Origin: Lytechinus pictus
Lineage: Eukaryota; Echinodermata; Echinoidea; Temnopleuroida; Toxopneustidae
DNA length: 64,000 bases
NCBI RefSeq assembly: GCF_037042905.1
Contig: NC_087249.1
Location: 9,234,001-9,298,000, forward strand
Reading direction: 5' to 3'
Position numbers and translations under genes: made by a program. Under the pieces are notes generated by a model. The model saw only the letters and a program-made list of their open reading frames with translations. It searched no databases and was not told the DNA's origin. Each line of letters opens with the position of its first letter. The stretch's first letter is position 1. This document shows positions 19,882-32,344 of this stretch, piece after piece.

Positions 19882-20452
19882 GTAAGCAACAGTAAAAAAA
19901 AAATGATAGAAATTCTGAAGTGAACGAATGGGAAGTCTCAACAATCTTCTGTTTTTTTAGGTGGGGGGTACATATGGAACTCTTTCCCAGGTGATCGTTG
20001 AAAATGGTGTATTGATACCCCTTTCTGAGACCCAAAGGCCAGAAAGTGGTTTTATTTGTACCATAGTACAAAACCATGGACTAAGCAGATTTCTCGTATT
20101 ATCACACTTCATTCCAGCATACAGTACCGTTTGTCAAAGACTCGCATTTGTAATGGGACTTTTCTGAGTGTCTGCAATGAAATAGGTGTGATTGTGTACA
20201 CAAATTCTTCTTAGTCCATGGTCTTGTACCGTGGTACAATTGAAACCACTTATGTGAATTTGGGCCAAATTCCCTTGGCTAGCTTAAAACCTGTATTCAC
20301 AAAGCTATACTAATTAATACCAAACATTTAAGAGAGTTAATCGAGATGTAATGGGTTGATCTTGAAGCATTTAAAGTCTTGCTGGTGAAAAATCATTGGT
20401 AAATATTACCAGACTCTTCTTGAAGCCTTTTCCCAGACCATTAGTAGAACCA
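19882..20452. other. Intron sequence, no further exon seen
   Basis: Contains two short inverse segments around 20,040-20,075 and 20,215-20,250 (ACCATAGTACAAAACCATGG / CCATGGTCTTGTACCGTGGT), probably the ends of a small MITE of about 220 bp. No in-phase exon found. Confidence 0.45.
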
Positions 20453-20635
20453 GGTAGGGGTTTCATAAAGCTCTTCGTAAGTTACCAGCGACTTAACGAA
20501 ACACTGGTGATCCTTTCTTAGGGCGCAAAATCAACATCAATGAAAATTTGGTGTATATCATTTACCACAAGAAAGGATCACCAGTCCTTTGTAAAGTCGC
20601 TCGTAACTTAAGAAAAGGTTTATGAAACACTTACC
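20453..20635. mobile_element. CATAAAG-ended MITE, about 183 bp
   Basis: GGTAGGGGTTTCATAAAGC at the left and TTTATGAAACACTTACC at the right. Inner arms CTGGTGATCCTTTCTT and AAGAAAGGATCACCAG are exact inverses. Intronic, non-coding. Confidence 0.82.
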
Positions 20636-20689
20636 AGAACTGTCTGGGAATGCAAATATTGGAGGGGCAAGTTTGTGTGTGTTAACAAA

Positions 20690-20945
20690 CGTCTTACAAA
20701 GAGTTACGATTAATCCGATCAACCCCAAGTATATGGAAATCAATCAACGTTATAATTTTTTCTTCAGGAAATTTGCACAATGTGCTTTGTAAAGAAAGAG
20801 AAGCACACTGAATTTTCAAGAAAACTATGATTGTATGGATATACATCTAGAAAATATTTTGAACAAACGTGTATTTTAGATGTTGACGTTGCTGGCTTTC
20901 CATAGTTGTGGTTGATTGGATCAATCATAACTCTTTTTAAGACGG
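20690..20945. mobile_element. MITE with AAAGAGTTACGATT ends, copy 1
   Basis: CGTCTTACAAAGAGTTACG at the left, AACTCTTTTTAAGACGG at the right. The body (GAAATTTGCACAATG, GTTGACGTTGCTGGCTTTCC) is shared with the two copies at 24,214-24,746. Intronic. Confidence 0.82.
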
Positions 20946-21572
20946 TGTTATGCGTCTATAAAGAACTGTACTATTGTTACTATTATTATCTTCTATCTTA
21001 ATTAGTTTGTATGACATTTCTAATAGTGAGCCCCCGCCCTAAGTCTTTACAAGTATACCGCATGGTTCTTTAAAAAATGAAATGGTATACAGTGCAGGGA
21101 AAAATTACATGAGGGCTCGGGGGCTAAATGGCACAAATGCTCGAAAGAGCCCTGGGATATGAAAAAGGGCCCCAGAAAATCCCCATTCGCTGCAATGTAA
21201 ATGATTGTAGAATGTTGTAGATTTAGGCAGTTCGTTGTGATTGTGAAAAAAAAAAGCCCCCCAAAATAAAATACAAATGTTCTGCCTGGACCTAGCAAAA
21301 AATGAAGGTAATTTTCAGTAATTTTTTTAATATATATCGCTATCACAAAATATGTTTCAGTCACAACTCACAACTTTGACACTGGTAGTTAGAGTAAGAT
21401 CTCTTCTTTGATTTGAGGCAAAATTCTTAGTGAATCATTCACGTTTAGAAGATTACATTCAGTAACTGTATTACTTGGTTCATGTAGTGTCGGATTTCAG
21501 GTTAAGTTGTAAGCTGTAGTACTGATGCGTGTATGTACGTTTTAATTATGGTCTGTCTCTGTGTTTATGCAG
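20946..21572. other. Intron sequence, nothing assigned
   Basis: AT-rich with a short stretch on the - strand resembling the CATCAAAAT-type spacers. No exon in phase 1 was found before the acceptor TGTTTATGCAG at 21,572. Confidence 0.45.
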
Positions 21573-21656
21573 GAAGAGACGATGAATTCCTAAAGCTATA
21601 CCATGAGGAACGATCAAAGCGAAGAAAGTTTGAGGCTCAGATACAGCAATTACAGG
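21573..21656 (+). CDS. Ski/Sno-like gene, coding exon 4 (coiled coil)
   Basis: 84 nt between GTGTTTATGCAG and CAGG/GTATGT, phase 1 to phase 1. It reads DDEFLKLYHEERSKRRKFE then AQIQQLQ, a highly charged heptad-like sequence. In Ski, SnoN and Dachshund proteins a similar C-terminal coiled coil mediates homo- and hetero-dimerisation, so the same role is likely here. Confidence 0.8.
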
Positions 21657-22396
21657 GTATGTATGGTATACATTAAGGATTGGACTCTGACAGGGCTTTC
21701 AGCTTGATTTATCAAAACCAGGATGAAGTGTGCATGGTTTAGACATATTGAAGTGCAATTTGTGAGATTGCTGTCTGTGTTCAATTGGAGAGGCTCGAGA
21801 GAATTCCAGTAAGTGGTTGAGAGAGCCTATACTTCACAATGAAAGCCTCATGCTGTAGTAGTTCAGACTCTTCTCTCCTAATCGGAAGGATAAAATCTTA
21901 TACCCCGTTTAGATCTGCCAAAAATCTGGTGTGCCTCCGGAGGTTACCGCAGATTTAGACGGCTTGGCACAAAGGACAAAGCGCAAATCTGAGGTAATCA
22001 CGAGGGAAAATTAACCCTAGACAGTTTAGCACAATCACGGTATCACACTGCGTGATCCATGGTTGGACTGTAGATCTAAATGGTCTTGGCGTAAACTTGG
22101 CATAGAAAACTGAAGTCCTTTATCTGAGCGCATGGCTTCGATCGTTGTGCAGCGCGCCTTCTCCATTGATTAGCGTTTGCCATGTGAGCAAGTAACATTT
22201 ATGGATTGGATGGAATACAATTGCAAGGAATCTCATTTCCTGCAGCATTTTTTAAAAGTTATTTTTTAAATGCACTTCCCCACATACACTTTTCAAAGAA
22301 AAACTGCTCTCAAACTCACTTTTTTTTGGGGGGGGGCGTGAGGGACTACAGTCATATCTTATCATAAATATAAGCATTCCTTTGATTTCACTTTAG

Positions 22397-22470
22397 AGTC
22401 TCTGCAAGAAGAACAAAAACAACGCAAAGAACTGGAAATACAACTAAGAGCATTGAAACTGCAAAGATAG
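22397..22470 (+). CDS. Ski/Sno-like gene, terminal coding exon 5
   Basis: The acceptor TTTGATTTCACTTTAG precedes 74 nt ending in TAG at 22,468-22,470. It reads SLQEEQKQRKELEIQLRALK and completes the coiled coil. The join in phase 1 recreates a Glu codon. A strong donor (CAAT/GTAAGT) follows 34 bases after the stop, so the 3' UTR is itself probably spliced, with a candidate acceptor at 23,940 (TTTTTCTACAG). Confidence 0.82.
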
Positions 22471-22504
22471 CAAAATCCTCAACTTATTTTCGGGACACCC
22501 CAAT
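22471..22504 (+). other. 3' UTR segment before a UTR intron
   Basis: Short non-coding stretch ending at CAAT/GTAAGTATG. A UTR exon could begin at 23,941. I cannot locate the true polyadenylation site; several AATAAA hexamers lie downstream (e.g. near 27,560 and 31,270). Confidence 0.4.
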
Positions 22505-22539
22505 GTAAGTATGCTTGTACCTGATGATGTAAAGTTTTT

Positions 22540-23470
22540 GTCTCACCTGCATAGCAGAGTGAGACTATAGGCGCCGCTTTTCCGACGGCGACGGCGGCGG
22601 CGGCGTCAACACCAAATCTTAACCTGAGGTTAAGTTTTTGAAATGACAGCATAACTTAGAAAGTATATGGACCTAGTTCATGAAACTTGGCCATAAGGTT
22701 AATCAAGTATTACTGAACATCCTGCCTGAGTTTCATGTCACATGACCAAGGTCAAAGGTCATTTAGGGTCAATGAACTTAGACCATGTTGGGGGAATCAA
22801 CATCAAAATCTTAACCTAAGGTTAAGTTTTTGAAATTTCATCATAACTTAAAAAATATATGGACCTAGTTCATGAAACTTATACATAAGGTTAATCAAGT
22901 ATCACTGAACATCCTGCTTGAGTTTCACATCACATGACCAAGGTCAAAGGTCATTTAGGGTCAATGAACTTTGGCCGAATTGGGGGTATCTGTTGAATTA
23001 CCATCATAACTTTGAAAGTTTATGGATCTGATTCATGAAACTTGGACATAATAGTAATCAAGTATTACTGAACATCCTGTGCAAGTTTCAGGTCACATGA
23101 TCAAGGTCAAAGGTCATTTAGGGTCAATGAACTTTGGCCAAATTGGGGTATTTGTTGAATTACAGCCATAAATTTGAAAGTGTGTTGGTCTAGTTCATAA
23201 AACTTGGACATAATAGTAATCAAGTATTACTGAACATCCTGTGCGAGTTTCAGGTCACATGATCAAGGTCAAAGGTCATGTAAGGTCAAAGAACTTTGGC
23301 CACGCTGGGGGTATTTGTTGAATTGCCATCATATCTCTATAAGTGTATTGGTCTAGTTCATAAAACGTGGAAATAAGAGTAACCAAGTATCACTGAACAT
23401 CTTGTGCGAGTTATAGTAGTTTTCAAAATCAGCACTGCTGCTATATTGAATCGCGTGATGCAGGTGAGAC
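22540..23470. mobile_element. Non-autonomous element with tandem internal units
   Basis: Starts GTCTCACCTGCATAGCAGAG and ends GCAGGTGAGAC, an inverted pair. The left flank includes TATAGGCGCCGCTTTTCC and a CGG-rich run. Inside are about five imperfect units of 170-185 bp, each with CATAACTT, AGTTCATGAAACTTGG, TGAACATCCTG, TCACATGACCAAGGTCAAAG and GGGTCAATGAACTT. Non-coding. It fills the putative 3' UTR intron of the Ski/Sno-like gene. Confidence 0.82.
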
Positions 23471-23545
23471 GGCCAGAGGCATTCCACTTGTTATATGTTA
23501 CTGTAAGTCAATAAAGTTGAATAAGAATCGAAAGGCAAATCTTCC

Positions 23546-23693
23546 GGGTCCTGTTTCATGAAGCCTTGTTATAATAACAAAGGCATTATTTGTATAGCAA
23601 ATTGACTATCAGCCAATCAGATTGAAGGACTTCAGTAGCTTTTAACTGTTATTGGAAATATGTAACTATAACAAGTTTTATGAAACAGGCCCC
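23546..23693. mobile_element. CATGAAG-ended MITE, 148 bp
   Basis: GGGTCCTGTTTCATGAAGC at the left and TTTTATGAAACAGGCCCC at the right, with inner CTTGTTATAATAAC / ACTATAACAAG. Non-coding. Confidence 0.8.
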
Positions 23694-24213
23694 TGCTCTG
23701 TTTGAATCTCCATGAACATATATACAACTTGAAATGTTACCATGGTAACCATGAGTTTCCAATTCTTGTAATTCCTGTAATTGAAAATTAAATCAATTTG
23801 TTTGAATCAAGTAATTAAAAATCTTCTTTATTTGCATGAATGTGAACAGAACATACTTTAGTGTTTGTGATTATTTTTGCTTATAACATGTTCTGTAATA
23901 ATAAATCAGCTTTTTGAGGACAGTTTTTATTTTTCTACAGCTTGGTAAGAGTGAAGATGATGCTGAAGTGATGTTGATGCTGCTAAATGTATTTTGTTGT
24001 TGCTATGCTTTTTTTTCTCTCTTTCATATGTACTGATAAAATGTCACTAAAGACTGACATACTTGTGATAAGATAGTTTGCCAAAGCTGCATGTATTCAT
24101 GCTGAAAAGAAAAATTGGTTCGTCTTGTATATATTTTACAAGCAAAAATTTACCTGATAGAAAATTCAAAATTTTGCACATACATTAATAGCATTTTTGC
24201 AATATTTTCAAAA

Positions 24214-24746
24214 AAAGAGTTATGATTGATCCAATCATTCAATCTGGAATATATTTAAATCCACAATGCCATAATTTTTCTTTAGGAAATTTGCCCAATG
24301 TCCTTTGAAAACAGAGAGAAGCAAACTGAATGGTCAAGAAAACAGTGAATGTATGAATATATGTCATTTCTAGAAAATATTTTGGACAAACTTGCATTTT
24401 AGATGTTGACATTGCTGGCTTTCCATAGTTGCGATTGATCGGATCAATCATAACTCTTTGTAAGATGGGACCCTGGGCCCCGTCTTTCAAAGAGTTACGA
24501 TTGATCCAATCAATCGTAACTCTATGGAAATCCATCAGTGTCATAATTTTTTCTACAGAAAATTTGCAAAATGTCCTTTGTAAACAAAGGAGAACACACC
24601 AAATTGTCAAGAAATCAATGAATTTATGGATATACATTCATATCTAGATTTTTTTTAAACAAACATGCATTTAATATGTTGACTTTGCTGGCTTTCCATA
24701 GTTGCGATTGATCGGATCAATCGCAACTCTTTGTACGACGGGGCCC
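24214..24746. mobile_element. Two adjacent MITEs with AAAGAGTTACGATT ends
   Basis: Two copies of the 20,690 element lie end to end (about 24,214-24,472 and 24,475-24,746). The second is bordered by GGGCCCCGTCTTTCAAAG and TTTGTACGACGGGGCCC. Both contain GTTGAC(A/T)TTGCTGGCTTTCC and TTGATC(G)GATCAATC. Back-to-back placement with two bases between suggests insertion of one at the end of the other, or local duplication. Confidence 0.8.
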
Positions 24747-26148
24747 TGGTCTGCTTCTTGCAACAAAAAAATGTAATTATATTCTAATGATAAAATAAGT
24801 AGTGTAATGGATTCCATACTGGTAATTCAATCTAATTAATATATAAAAAGGTGAAAGGAATATATTCGCAGTAGGGAAACATCTATAAAAATTCAATCTC
24901 TTTAATAATGAACGGAACTATGGCCAAAAAAAAAACCTCTTGCAGCACCCACTCAAGAGTCCACTGCCAATTGATACCAAAGGTGGTATACTGCCCTCTA
25001 GAGTTTAGAAGCAGTGTATTGGCTTATCCAGCCTGAACTGAATTTCACAAGTGGGTTGTGTGGTTCTTTCCAGAATTTGAGAAATCCTGCGCATTCCGAA
25101 ATGATCCTACCAGAACGTTCTTGAAAAAGACTTTGAAATGGTTCTACAACACACAAAGCTTTCAATCTTCACTGTATCAATCTCATAGAGTCTTTCAAAA
25201 AATTGACCAGACATTTAAAATAAGAGGTGTATTCAGACAGGCTGGAAGTTTAGGGAATGCAAGGTGTTCTCAGAATACAGAGGTATCGTCTATGCCTTGA
25301 TCGACCCTGATCAGAAAATATCAGGTATTTTGCCAGTGTGTGTGAAAGCAAAATACTCTTTAAAAAAATTGCACCCTATTGACCCCATTTTGACCCTCAC
25401 ATGGTCAAGATGACCATTAGAAATTTGACACCAAGTTGAAAATTGCTCCTTGTGATGTAATGAACCTATGAAAGTGAAAAATAAAACTTGGCCAATTTGT
25501 AATTTGCTGCCTGACTATGTACCTGACAGAAAATACATCTGCTGAATTGTAGGTACTTGTCAAAATAACAAGAACTTTCTCAGGGATTTTTTGAAGGTCA
25601 GAGGTATCTTGGCGGTGTGAAAGCAACTTGCAAGAACTTTCTCAACCCAGCGAGTAGTTGGGTTTGAGCCCCATGGCCTCGCCTGCTAATCGAACCATAC
25701 TACGCGTGCTCGTGATCGTAACTATGAGAACTTGCCCCGAAACCGTCTGCATGGGCCGGTGTAAATGGGAAATAATTATCAGGTATTTTTAGGCTTGAGC
25801 ATTTTTTCGCAATTTAAAAGGTTTTCTGGTGATGGAGTCAGTCTGAATACATGGAGTGAGACTCTTCCCTCTCCCCGAAGAAATATGGTGGGGGGGCCAT
25901 ATCAATCATTCTCCATAAATTTAGTCATATTCACAATATTTTGGTTGGAACTTGAACGTGAAGCAGTGTTTTTTTTTTCAAGATTGTCATTTCCTAAATC
26001 CCCTTTTCCGTATTGTATTGCCTTGGGTGACATTTCAACAAGAAAGGGGACTTTGTTCACCCACATTACATTACAGAGAGCACAATTCAGCCCTTGTCTA
26101 CAGTTAAGGTGTAAAGTGTTATGTAAACAAAAGCTTTTGGTACTGTAA
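24747..26148. other. Intergenic or UTR sequence, no gene seen
   Basis: Includes a region at 25,290-25,640 with inverse-related GTGTGAAAGCAA segments that may be an eroded MITE. No coding frame is supportable. Confidence 0.45.
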
Positions 26149-26645
26149 TATGCTTTTCACACTGTATTTCCTTAACTCCATACTATTCTTAATCCCCGGA
26201 CTATCCTTAACCCCATACTATCTTTTTTTGGATTCACACTGTCTTTCTCAACCCCATACTACTTGCTTCGCCTGGGTTAACGCCTTAACCCTGGACTAAC
26301 ACACAGATCATGAATATTGATGATTTTACCATACAGAGTGCGATTAACGTGCAATTTCGACTTCTGTGATTGGCTAATGCTTAGCCCCACTTTTCCTGAG
26401 CCCAGTTTCGTTTCACACTGCATCTCCTAGCTCCGCAGTTGTGGTGCACAATAAGTCGGCTGGCCCTGCTTTTTTTGCATGACCAGATAGTACCGTACTA
26501 TTTACCGTGCTAGCCCACTTTGCTAAAACGTGTGAAAACGAAGTGGGCTAAGCTTAACCCCGGGAAATTGGCGGGACTAAGACCCCCCTTAGCCCCGCCA
26601 ATTTCCCGGGGTTAAGGAAAAAAAGTGCAGTGTGAAAAGCATGTA
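26149..26645. mobile_element. MITE with TATGCTTTTCACACTG ends and a strong hairpin
   Basis: TATGCTTTTCACACTG opposite CAGTGTGAAAAGCATGTA. TA at each end suits a TA target duplication. Near the right end TTAACCCCGGGAAATTGGCG and its inverse are separated by only a few bases (about 26,551-26,615), giving a GC-rich stem of about 27 bp. Non-coding. Confidence 0.78.
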
Positions 26646-29600
26646 TAATAGTGGGAAATTGTCCTATTGAGTTGAGGGTCCTCCGTGTCACGCACTGCAA
26701 GTCAGATGTTTAGTGGAATACTGGTTGGAAAAGTTCTTTTCAGCTACATGTTTCGGAAGGTAATTTGAATGTATATCCTGAACCAACCTCTTTTGCTGGT
26801 ATCTACATAATTATATCCTGTGCTTCCTGAACTGTATTCACTCTTGTTTGTACCAGTATGTTAAGTAGTGTGATCCCACCTGTATTACCCGAGTTCAAGT
26901 TTGATGGGCTTATTGAACTATATTCGACCTGTTCAAACTTTCAGGGCAAAAAATAAATTCAGTCATGATATTGACTTCTCAATTTTCCCCTAACACCCCT
27001 AACCCCCCTCACCCCTAGATCCACCACTGGTTGTCAGATCTGAAACTTGTGAGACAAAAATGTTGATAAAAACACTCTCCACGTGTAAATGGGTCAAGAT
27101 TGAATGTCATGTGAGCTCCAAAAAAAAATCTTTTGAAACTTATCAAAATGTTTAGAACAAACGGGTCCTTGTGAGTTCAACTTACAATTGAAACAGGAAC
27201 ATTACTGGAAGTATAGCTTGTTGTCTGGCATCAGTTTTCAGAAAACTTATTGTGTGGTTGTCTCATTGTGCATGAGTAGAGTAAAATTACCAGGCAATGC
27301 AGGCATAATTATGAGATGAGCATGATTTACATATACCGGTATATCAAATGACAAAGATAATGAGAAAAATAATGCACATTCTTTATCTTTACATTCATAT
27401 AATTGCCCACATGGAACTGTTCAGCTTTTACACTTCAACAATATTTTCAGTTTTGATAATTTCTTCTATTTTGGCTTCAATATGTCTGCCTTTTCCACAA
27501 AAACCAGTCTGAGCCCTTTTAGCTCCTTGTTTAAATTGTGTATGATGGTATTGTACCATGAAATAAATCAAATAATTATTATAATTAATTTAGGAGCGCC
27601 TTGAACACCGAGCAAGGTGGATACGTGTGCTATACATATCCTATATTATTTATTTATTTATTATGAATAACATGACTTGAAATATTTGAATTAAAATTAA
27701 ATACCACCTGCCCCCCCCCCCCCTTCCCAATCCCGAGGACTGGAAAGTTATTTGGGCTTATTTGTTTGATTATGAATAAATGAAAGAATGAATGGATGAG
27801 CAAGGCCATTAGTCATACAAAATTGTGAAGCTACATAGGGAAATTTATACAATTTGATATTGCTATCCATATTTGATCACAGTGACCATGGCAAGGATTA
27901 TATTCCTTTGGAGATATCTAATGGAATCCCACACAAGGCCTCCAAGCTAGCGGATTGCATCGAAATTATCTATTTCTGGTTGTAATTAAAAGATAGATCC
28001 AATCGTGAATGAGAGAAGGATCAAAGAGCCTCTGACGGAATTTATAGAGAAAAAAATTATATTTTACAATTTAATGATTTTGATTGGCATTGCGCCAAGT
28101 CATGAAGCGTTTGGGACTGTGGATGAAGGATATTTTTAGTATAATGAAAGAAAGGGAAACCAGGAAAATTATACTTTCACTCTCAAGAGAAGTGTCGCCC
28201 ACTCACCATTAACTGGCAGTTTCTGCTTTAAAGAAAATTAAAGAAAGATTTTATAATAAGTTGGGGGCTGTCCCGCTCTCTAAACAGGACATGAGGAAAT
28301 AGTTTAGTTCTGGAAAATGATTCTGTATCTGAAACAAGAGATTGATGAAACTAACACTTGACTTGATATGTGGACCGTGAATTATTTGAGTTTCTGTCAT
28401 GTATCTCATTGGTTATATGATCATTATCCCAAACATTATGAATCAAATGATAAACTAAATTTATTCATAACTAAATTAGGGGAAAATTTTCCGGGTATTG
28501 TATATGAATTGAAAATGATATATTAAGGCAATACATGTCTCTTGTTTATGAGGATTTATCCGTGATCTATTCAGAAGTTTGCGGAAATCTGTTCCCCAAT
28601 GTGTATTGCTGCTAATCAATTAGAAAGTGAAATTCCCTGTAAATCCACTACAAAATAAAATTTATTTATAGATAATAAATGATACCACAATTTCCTGAAT
28701 GTGGTGATATTAGCTATATAGTTCAAGACCACTAAGACCGTACAGATCAGTACCATATTTGCTGATTTTTGTCTTTGCATCAGTACACTTTGCATACTTT
28801 GGATCAGAAATTAGGCAGCAATGGAACAAAAGGCCTCATTAATTGAGATTATTTGTCAGAAAATATTTGTGGTAAAAAAAAATCCCACATCCTCATTTTC
28901 ATGTACATGTATGTAAATATTGACAATCAACTAAGTGGTTTTGTCTTGATTAATAAAGCGAAGAAGTTAATATTATAAACTTTGAATTCATTCTGACTCT
29001 GAAATATTTACCTAAGAATTGTGGAGGGTACATAAAAAATACTGACCAATTAAAAAAAAATCTTTTGAGAATATGGGCCAGTCGATCTGGATAGAGTGTA
29101 TTTCAATGTTTCTATGGGTGTGTTCAATGTTGATTTTCAAATTTAAACAGCAACATGAAACATGATTGAAAACGCAATCACAAAACATGGATATAATGAG
29201 AAACAAATGGTTTGTTCAATGTCATCTATTTCCGGTCGTAAAACTCTTTCAGATCACGAGTCAGTGGAAAATTTAAACGCCGAAAAAGATGAGTATTGAA
29301 ACACGATCAGCTCAGATTCAATTTCAATTGAGTTTTGAAATGTCTTTCAATTTGCTCTCGCAGTGGAAGCCTACACAAGCAGATACCATGGATCCTACTA
29401 GAACCTTTGGAGAGCGAGTAATTTATTGACGATCGACATTCAATCAACTTTATATTTTTTACACTGAACGTGCACCCCTGATCGTGTTTGTGTTCTGTGT
29501 TTTGTAATACCGTTTTCCATCATGATTCATGTTGCTGTTTGAATCTTAAAATCAACATTGAACACACACTATGTTAACCAAAGAAATTATCGATGGAAAG

Positions 29601-30280
29601 GGATAGTATCCTCTATATATCATGAAGTGTATCATAGCAACTGCATGTAATAGAGGGCAGCATAATTTATTCACTGAGCTCTCTGATCATGGAAAAATGT
29701 ATCGGGGGAAAAATATATCGGGTTTGCTCATAAAGATTGATAAAAAAATACCCTCTTTTTTTTCTCGGGTTCAGGAGTAGTCTTTATACACTGGTTTAGC
29801 TATAAGTGGACGATAGTTGAGGGGTTTGGCCCTAAATATCCCAAATACCCCTTGTAAATAATGTTGGCTTCAATACAAAATGCGATTTTGACTGAAGGAA
29901 CTGAAAATGGAGGAATAGACCTGGCTGGATATTTTCACACTATAAATTATACAGAGGGTTCACAGAAGTAGATATGGAACACATTTTGGTATGGAAGCCT
30001 TAGTTACTGTGATAAAATATGTTTGTTATCCATGGGTTAGAAATACAGTAGCTGTTCATACTGTGTGTTTTCTCCCTGTAGCAGCAATGCATAATTCATA
30101 TATAGTTATTCATTTCCATAATTGCTTTTCCGAGAAATTATTTTATTATTCGTATTGTTTCTGTTTTGCATTGGGAATTAATAATTTATGCTGTACGGTA
30201 AGCATGCCATGGTTTTACCTTATGCTTTTCAAGGTGGTATCTCTTTTAGTTATAAGTTTGCTTTGCCAAGGGTTTTTTTG
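26646..30280. other. Long gene-free stretch
   Basis: AT-rich sequence with a run of C at 27,711-27,724 and scattered AATAAA signals (e.g. near 27,560). I see no exon with paired splice sites and no repeat family shared with the rest of the window. Part may be a long 3' UTR of the + strand gene. Confidence 0.5.
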
Positions 30281-30810
30281 TTAAAGGTCAAGTCCACTCC
30301 AGAAAAATGTTGATTTGAATAAATAGAGAAAAGTCAAACTAGCACAACACTGAAAATTTCATCAAAATCGGATGTGAAATAAGAAAGTTATGACATTTTA
30401 AAGTTTCGATTATTTTTCACAAAACAGTGATATGCACAACTGAGTGACATGCAAATGAGATAGTTGATGATGTCCCTCACTCACTATTTCTTTTGTTTTT
30501 TATTGTTTGAATTATACAATATTTCATTTTTTACAAATTTGACAATAAGGACCAACTTGACGATTCCATAAAGTATTAAACAATGCTAATTCCACATGTT
30601 CAGGGATGTTCATATTTCATATAATAAAATACAAAAGAAATAGTGAGTGGATGTCATCAGTCTCCTCATTTGCATACAGACCAGGATGTGCATATAAAAA
30701 CTGAAAGTGAAATTAAGCGAAACTTTAAAATGTCAACTTTCTTATTTTACATCCGATTACATCTCTTTTTATTCCAATCAACTTTTTGTTGGGGTGGACT
30801 TGTCCTTTAA
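30281..30810. mobile_element. TTAA-flanked MITE, 530 bp, GTCAAGTCCAC family
   Basis: TTAAAGGTCAAGTCCAC and GTGGACTTGTCCTTTAA at the ends; TTAA on both sides. Internal CATCAAAATCGGATG and AAGTTATGACATTTTAAA. A second copy lies at 33,517-34,127 and a truncated one at 62,612. Confidence 0.88.
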
Positions 30811-31544
30811 TTATTATTATAAACTTATCTAAAGGAAAATATTACATGTAAGTAATCTTTGATAGTGATAATGCAAACTTCTACTGTTAAGAAGATATTT
30901 ACTAGCACTTGAATTACAGGAATGACTGAGACATTTCTTTGTCAGAGGTCTAATACAGGTCTACCTCATTACTCTCTTCATTCAGTACAATGGTTATGCT
31001 TTGGTGAATTTTTATGATATATTTTTGTTCTGAGAATATCTTTACATATACATCAGTAAAAGTGAAAGGTACTTTAATTACTTTGTTACAATGATGATGA
31101 GCTATTTGATTTTATACTAGTTTTATATGTAGTCATGTACATTGTTCTACCTTCAACTCAGAATGCACAACTGACTGACTGAGTCTGTTTCCATCAAATG
31201 TTGTCACATTTTATATTGTAAACCTTTTTTTTATTGTGCATAGTATCTATGATTATTTGCATATTTCTAATTGAATAAAAATGTGCAAGAATACAATTAT
31301 CACATCCATTTTCATGTACCAGATACAGTCAACCCAACACTAGTCAGTAGATTTTCTGTATTTTATAATGTATGGGACTGTGGGTGATAATGCCCTTTAA
31401 AACAGATGGTCTCTCAATTGGAAGTGGGGCCAGGATGAGAGCTCAATGCTGATTGGTCGGCTGGGAGAGTGATAATAATATGTCTGACTGTAATTTACTT
31501 GATTAGCTTCGTTTGCCCTTCGCTTGATTACACTGCCTTCATCT
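30811..31544. other. No gene seen
   Basis: AT-rich sequence with an AATAAA at about 31,273. Nothing else is supportable. Confidence 0.45.
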
Positions 31545-32340
31545 CTCCCTGGCGTGAACCATACCCATTCTCCCTTTTTCCTTTTTTCTCTCCCGTCTCT
31601 CTCTTCTCTCTCTCTTTCTTTCTTCTATCCTCCATCCACTCACCTTTTTTCCATTTCTTTTTGCCGATCCCCCTTCCATATAAACACGCACATACCCTCA
31701 TACATACACACACACACACACCCCTTCTGTCTCACATGTTGTTATCACTCTCTCCTATGTACAACCGTTCTCTTGGTCTCTCTCACTGTCTCTATCCCTC
31801 TCCCTTTCTCTCTTCATCATGTTCAGTCTGTATCTATAATACATGTCTCTCAATTTTTTTCAAGTTGATTTAGTATGCTGCATGTTAAAAGCCTTTTCGT
31901 TTCAATTCAAAGTGTACATCTTTCTTTAAAGATGACATGGATTGAATAAATGTAGTGCTCTTTCTCTTTTCAGGTTTTTCTTCATTTTCCTAAATTTTCA
32001 TTCTTCAATTATCACTGAATTCATTCTAATTTTGATGTCTTGAAAATGTATACATCAAAAAGATATAATTCTCTCTTCTCTGCCGCTCAGTCTTTTGTCA
32101 AACACACATCTTCTTTGTCTCTTTGTCTTCTTCATCTCTCATTGCCTTTGTCCTGATCAGTCCAAACTTTCTCCTCATGATGACTACTCTCAGTCATTTC
32201 CCACCTCTCCCTTTCTCCACTTTTCTTTCCTCTCTCTACCCCATCTCTGCTCTGTATTTTTCCCTCGCTTCTGCATTCCTCTCTCCTTCCCCCTTCTCTT
32301 TTTCTCCCCCCCTCTCTTTTTCTCCCCCCCCCCCCCCTCT
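31545..32340. repeat. Pyrimidine-rich low-complexity tracts
   Basis: C/T-rich runs at 31,560-31,680 and 32,200-32,340, and a CA repeat at 31,700-31,722, explain the long apparent open frames of Ser/Phe/Leu/Pro. Another CT repeat lies at 32,765-32,785. No coding evidence. Confidence 0.7.
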
Positions 32341-32344
32341 GCTA

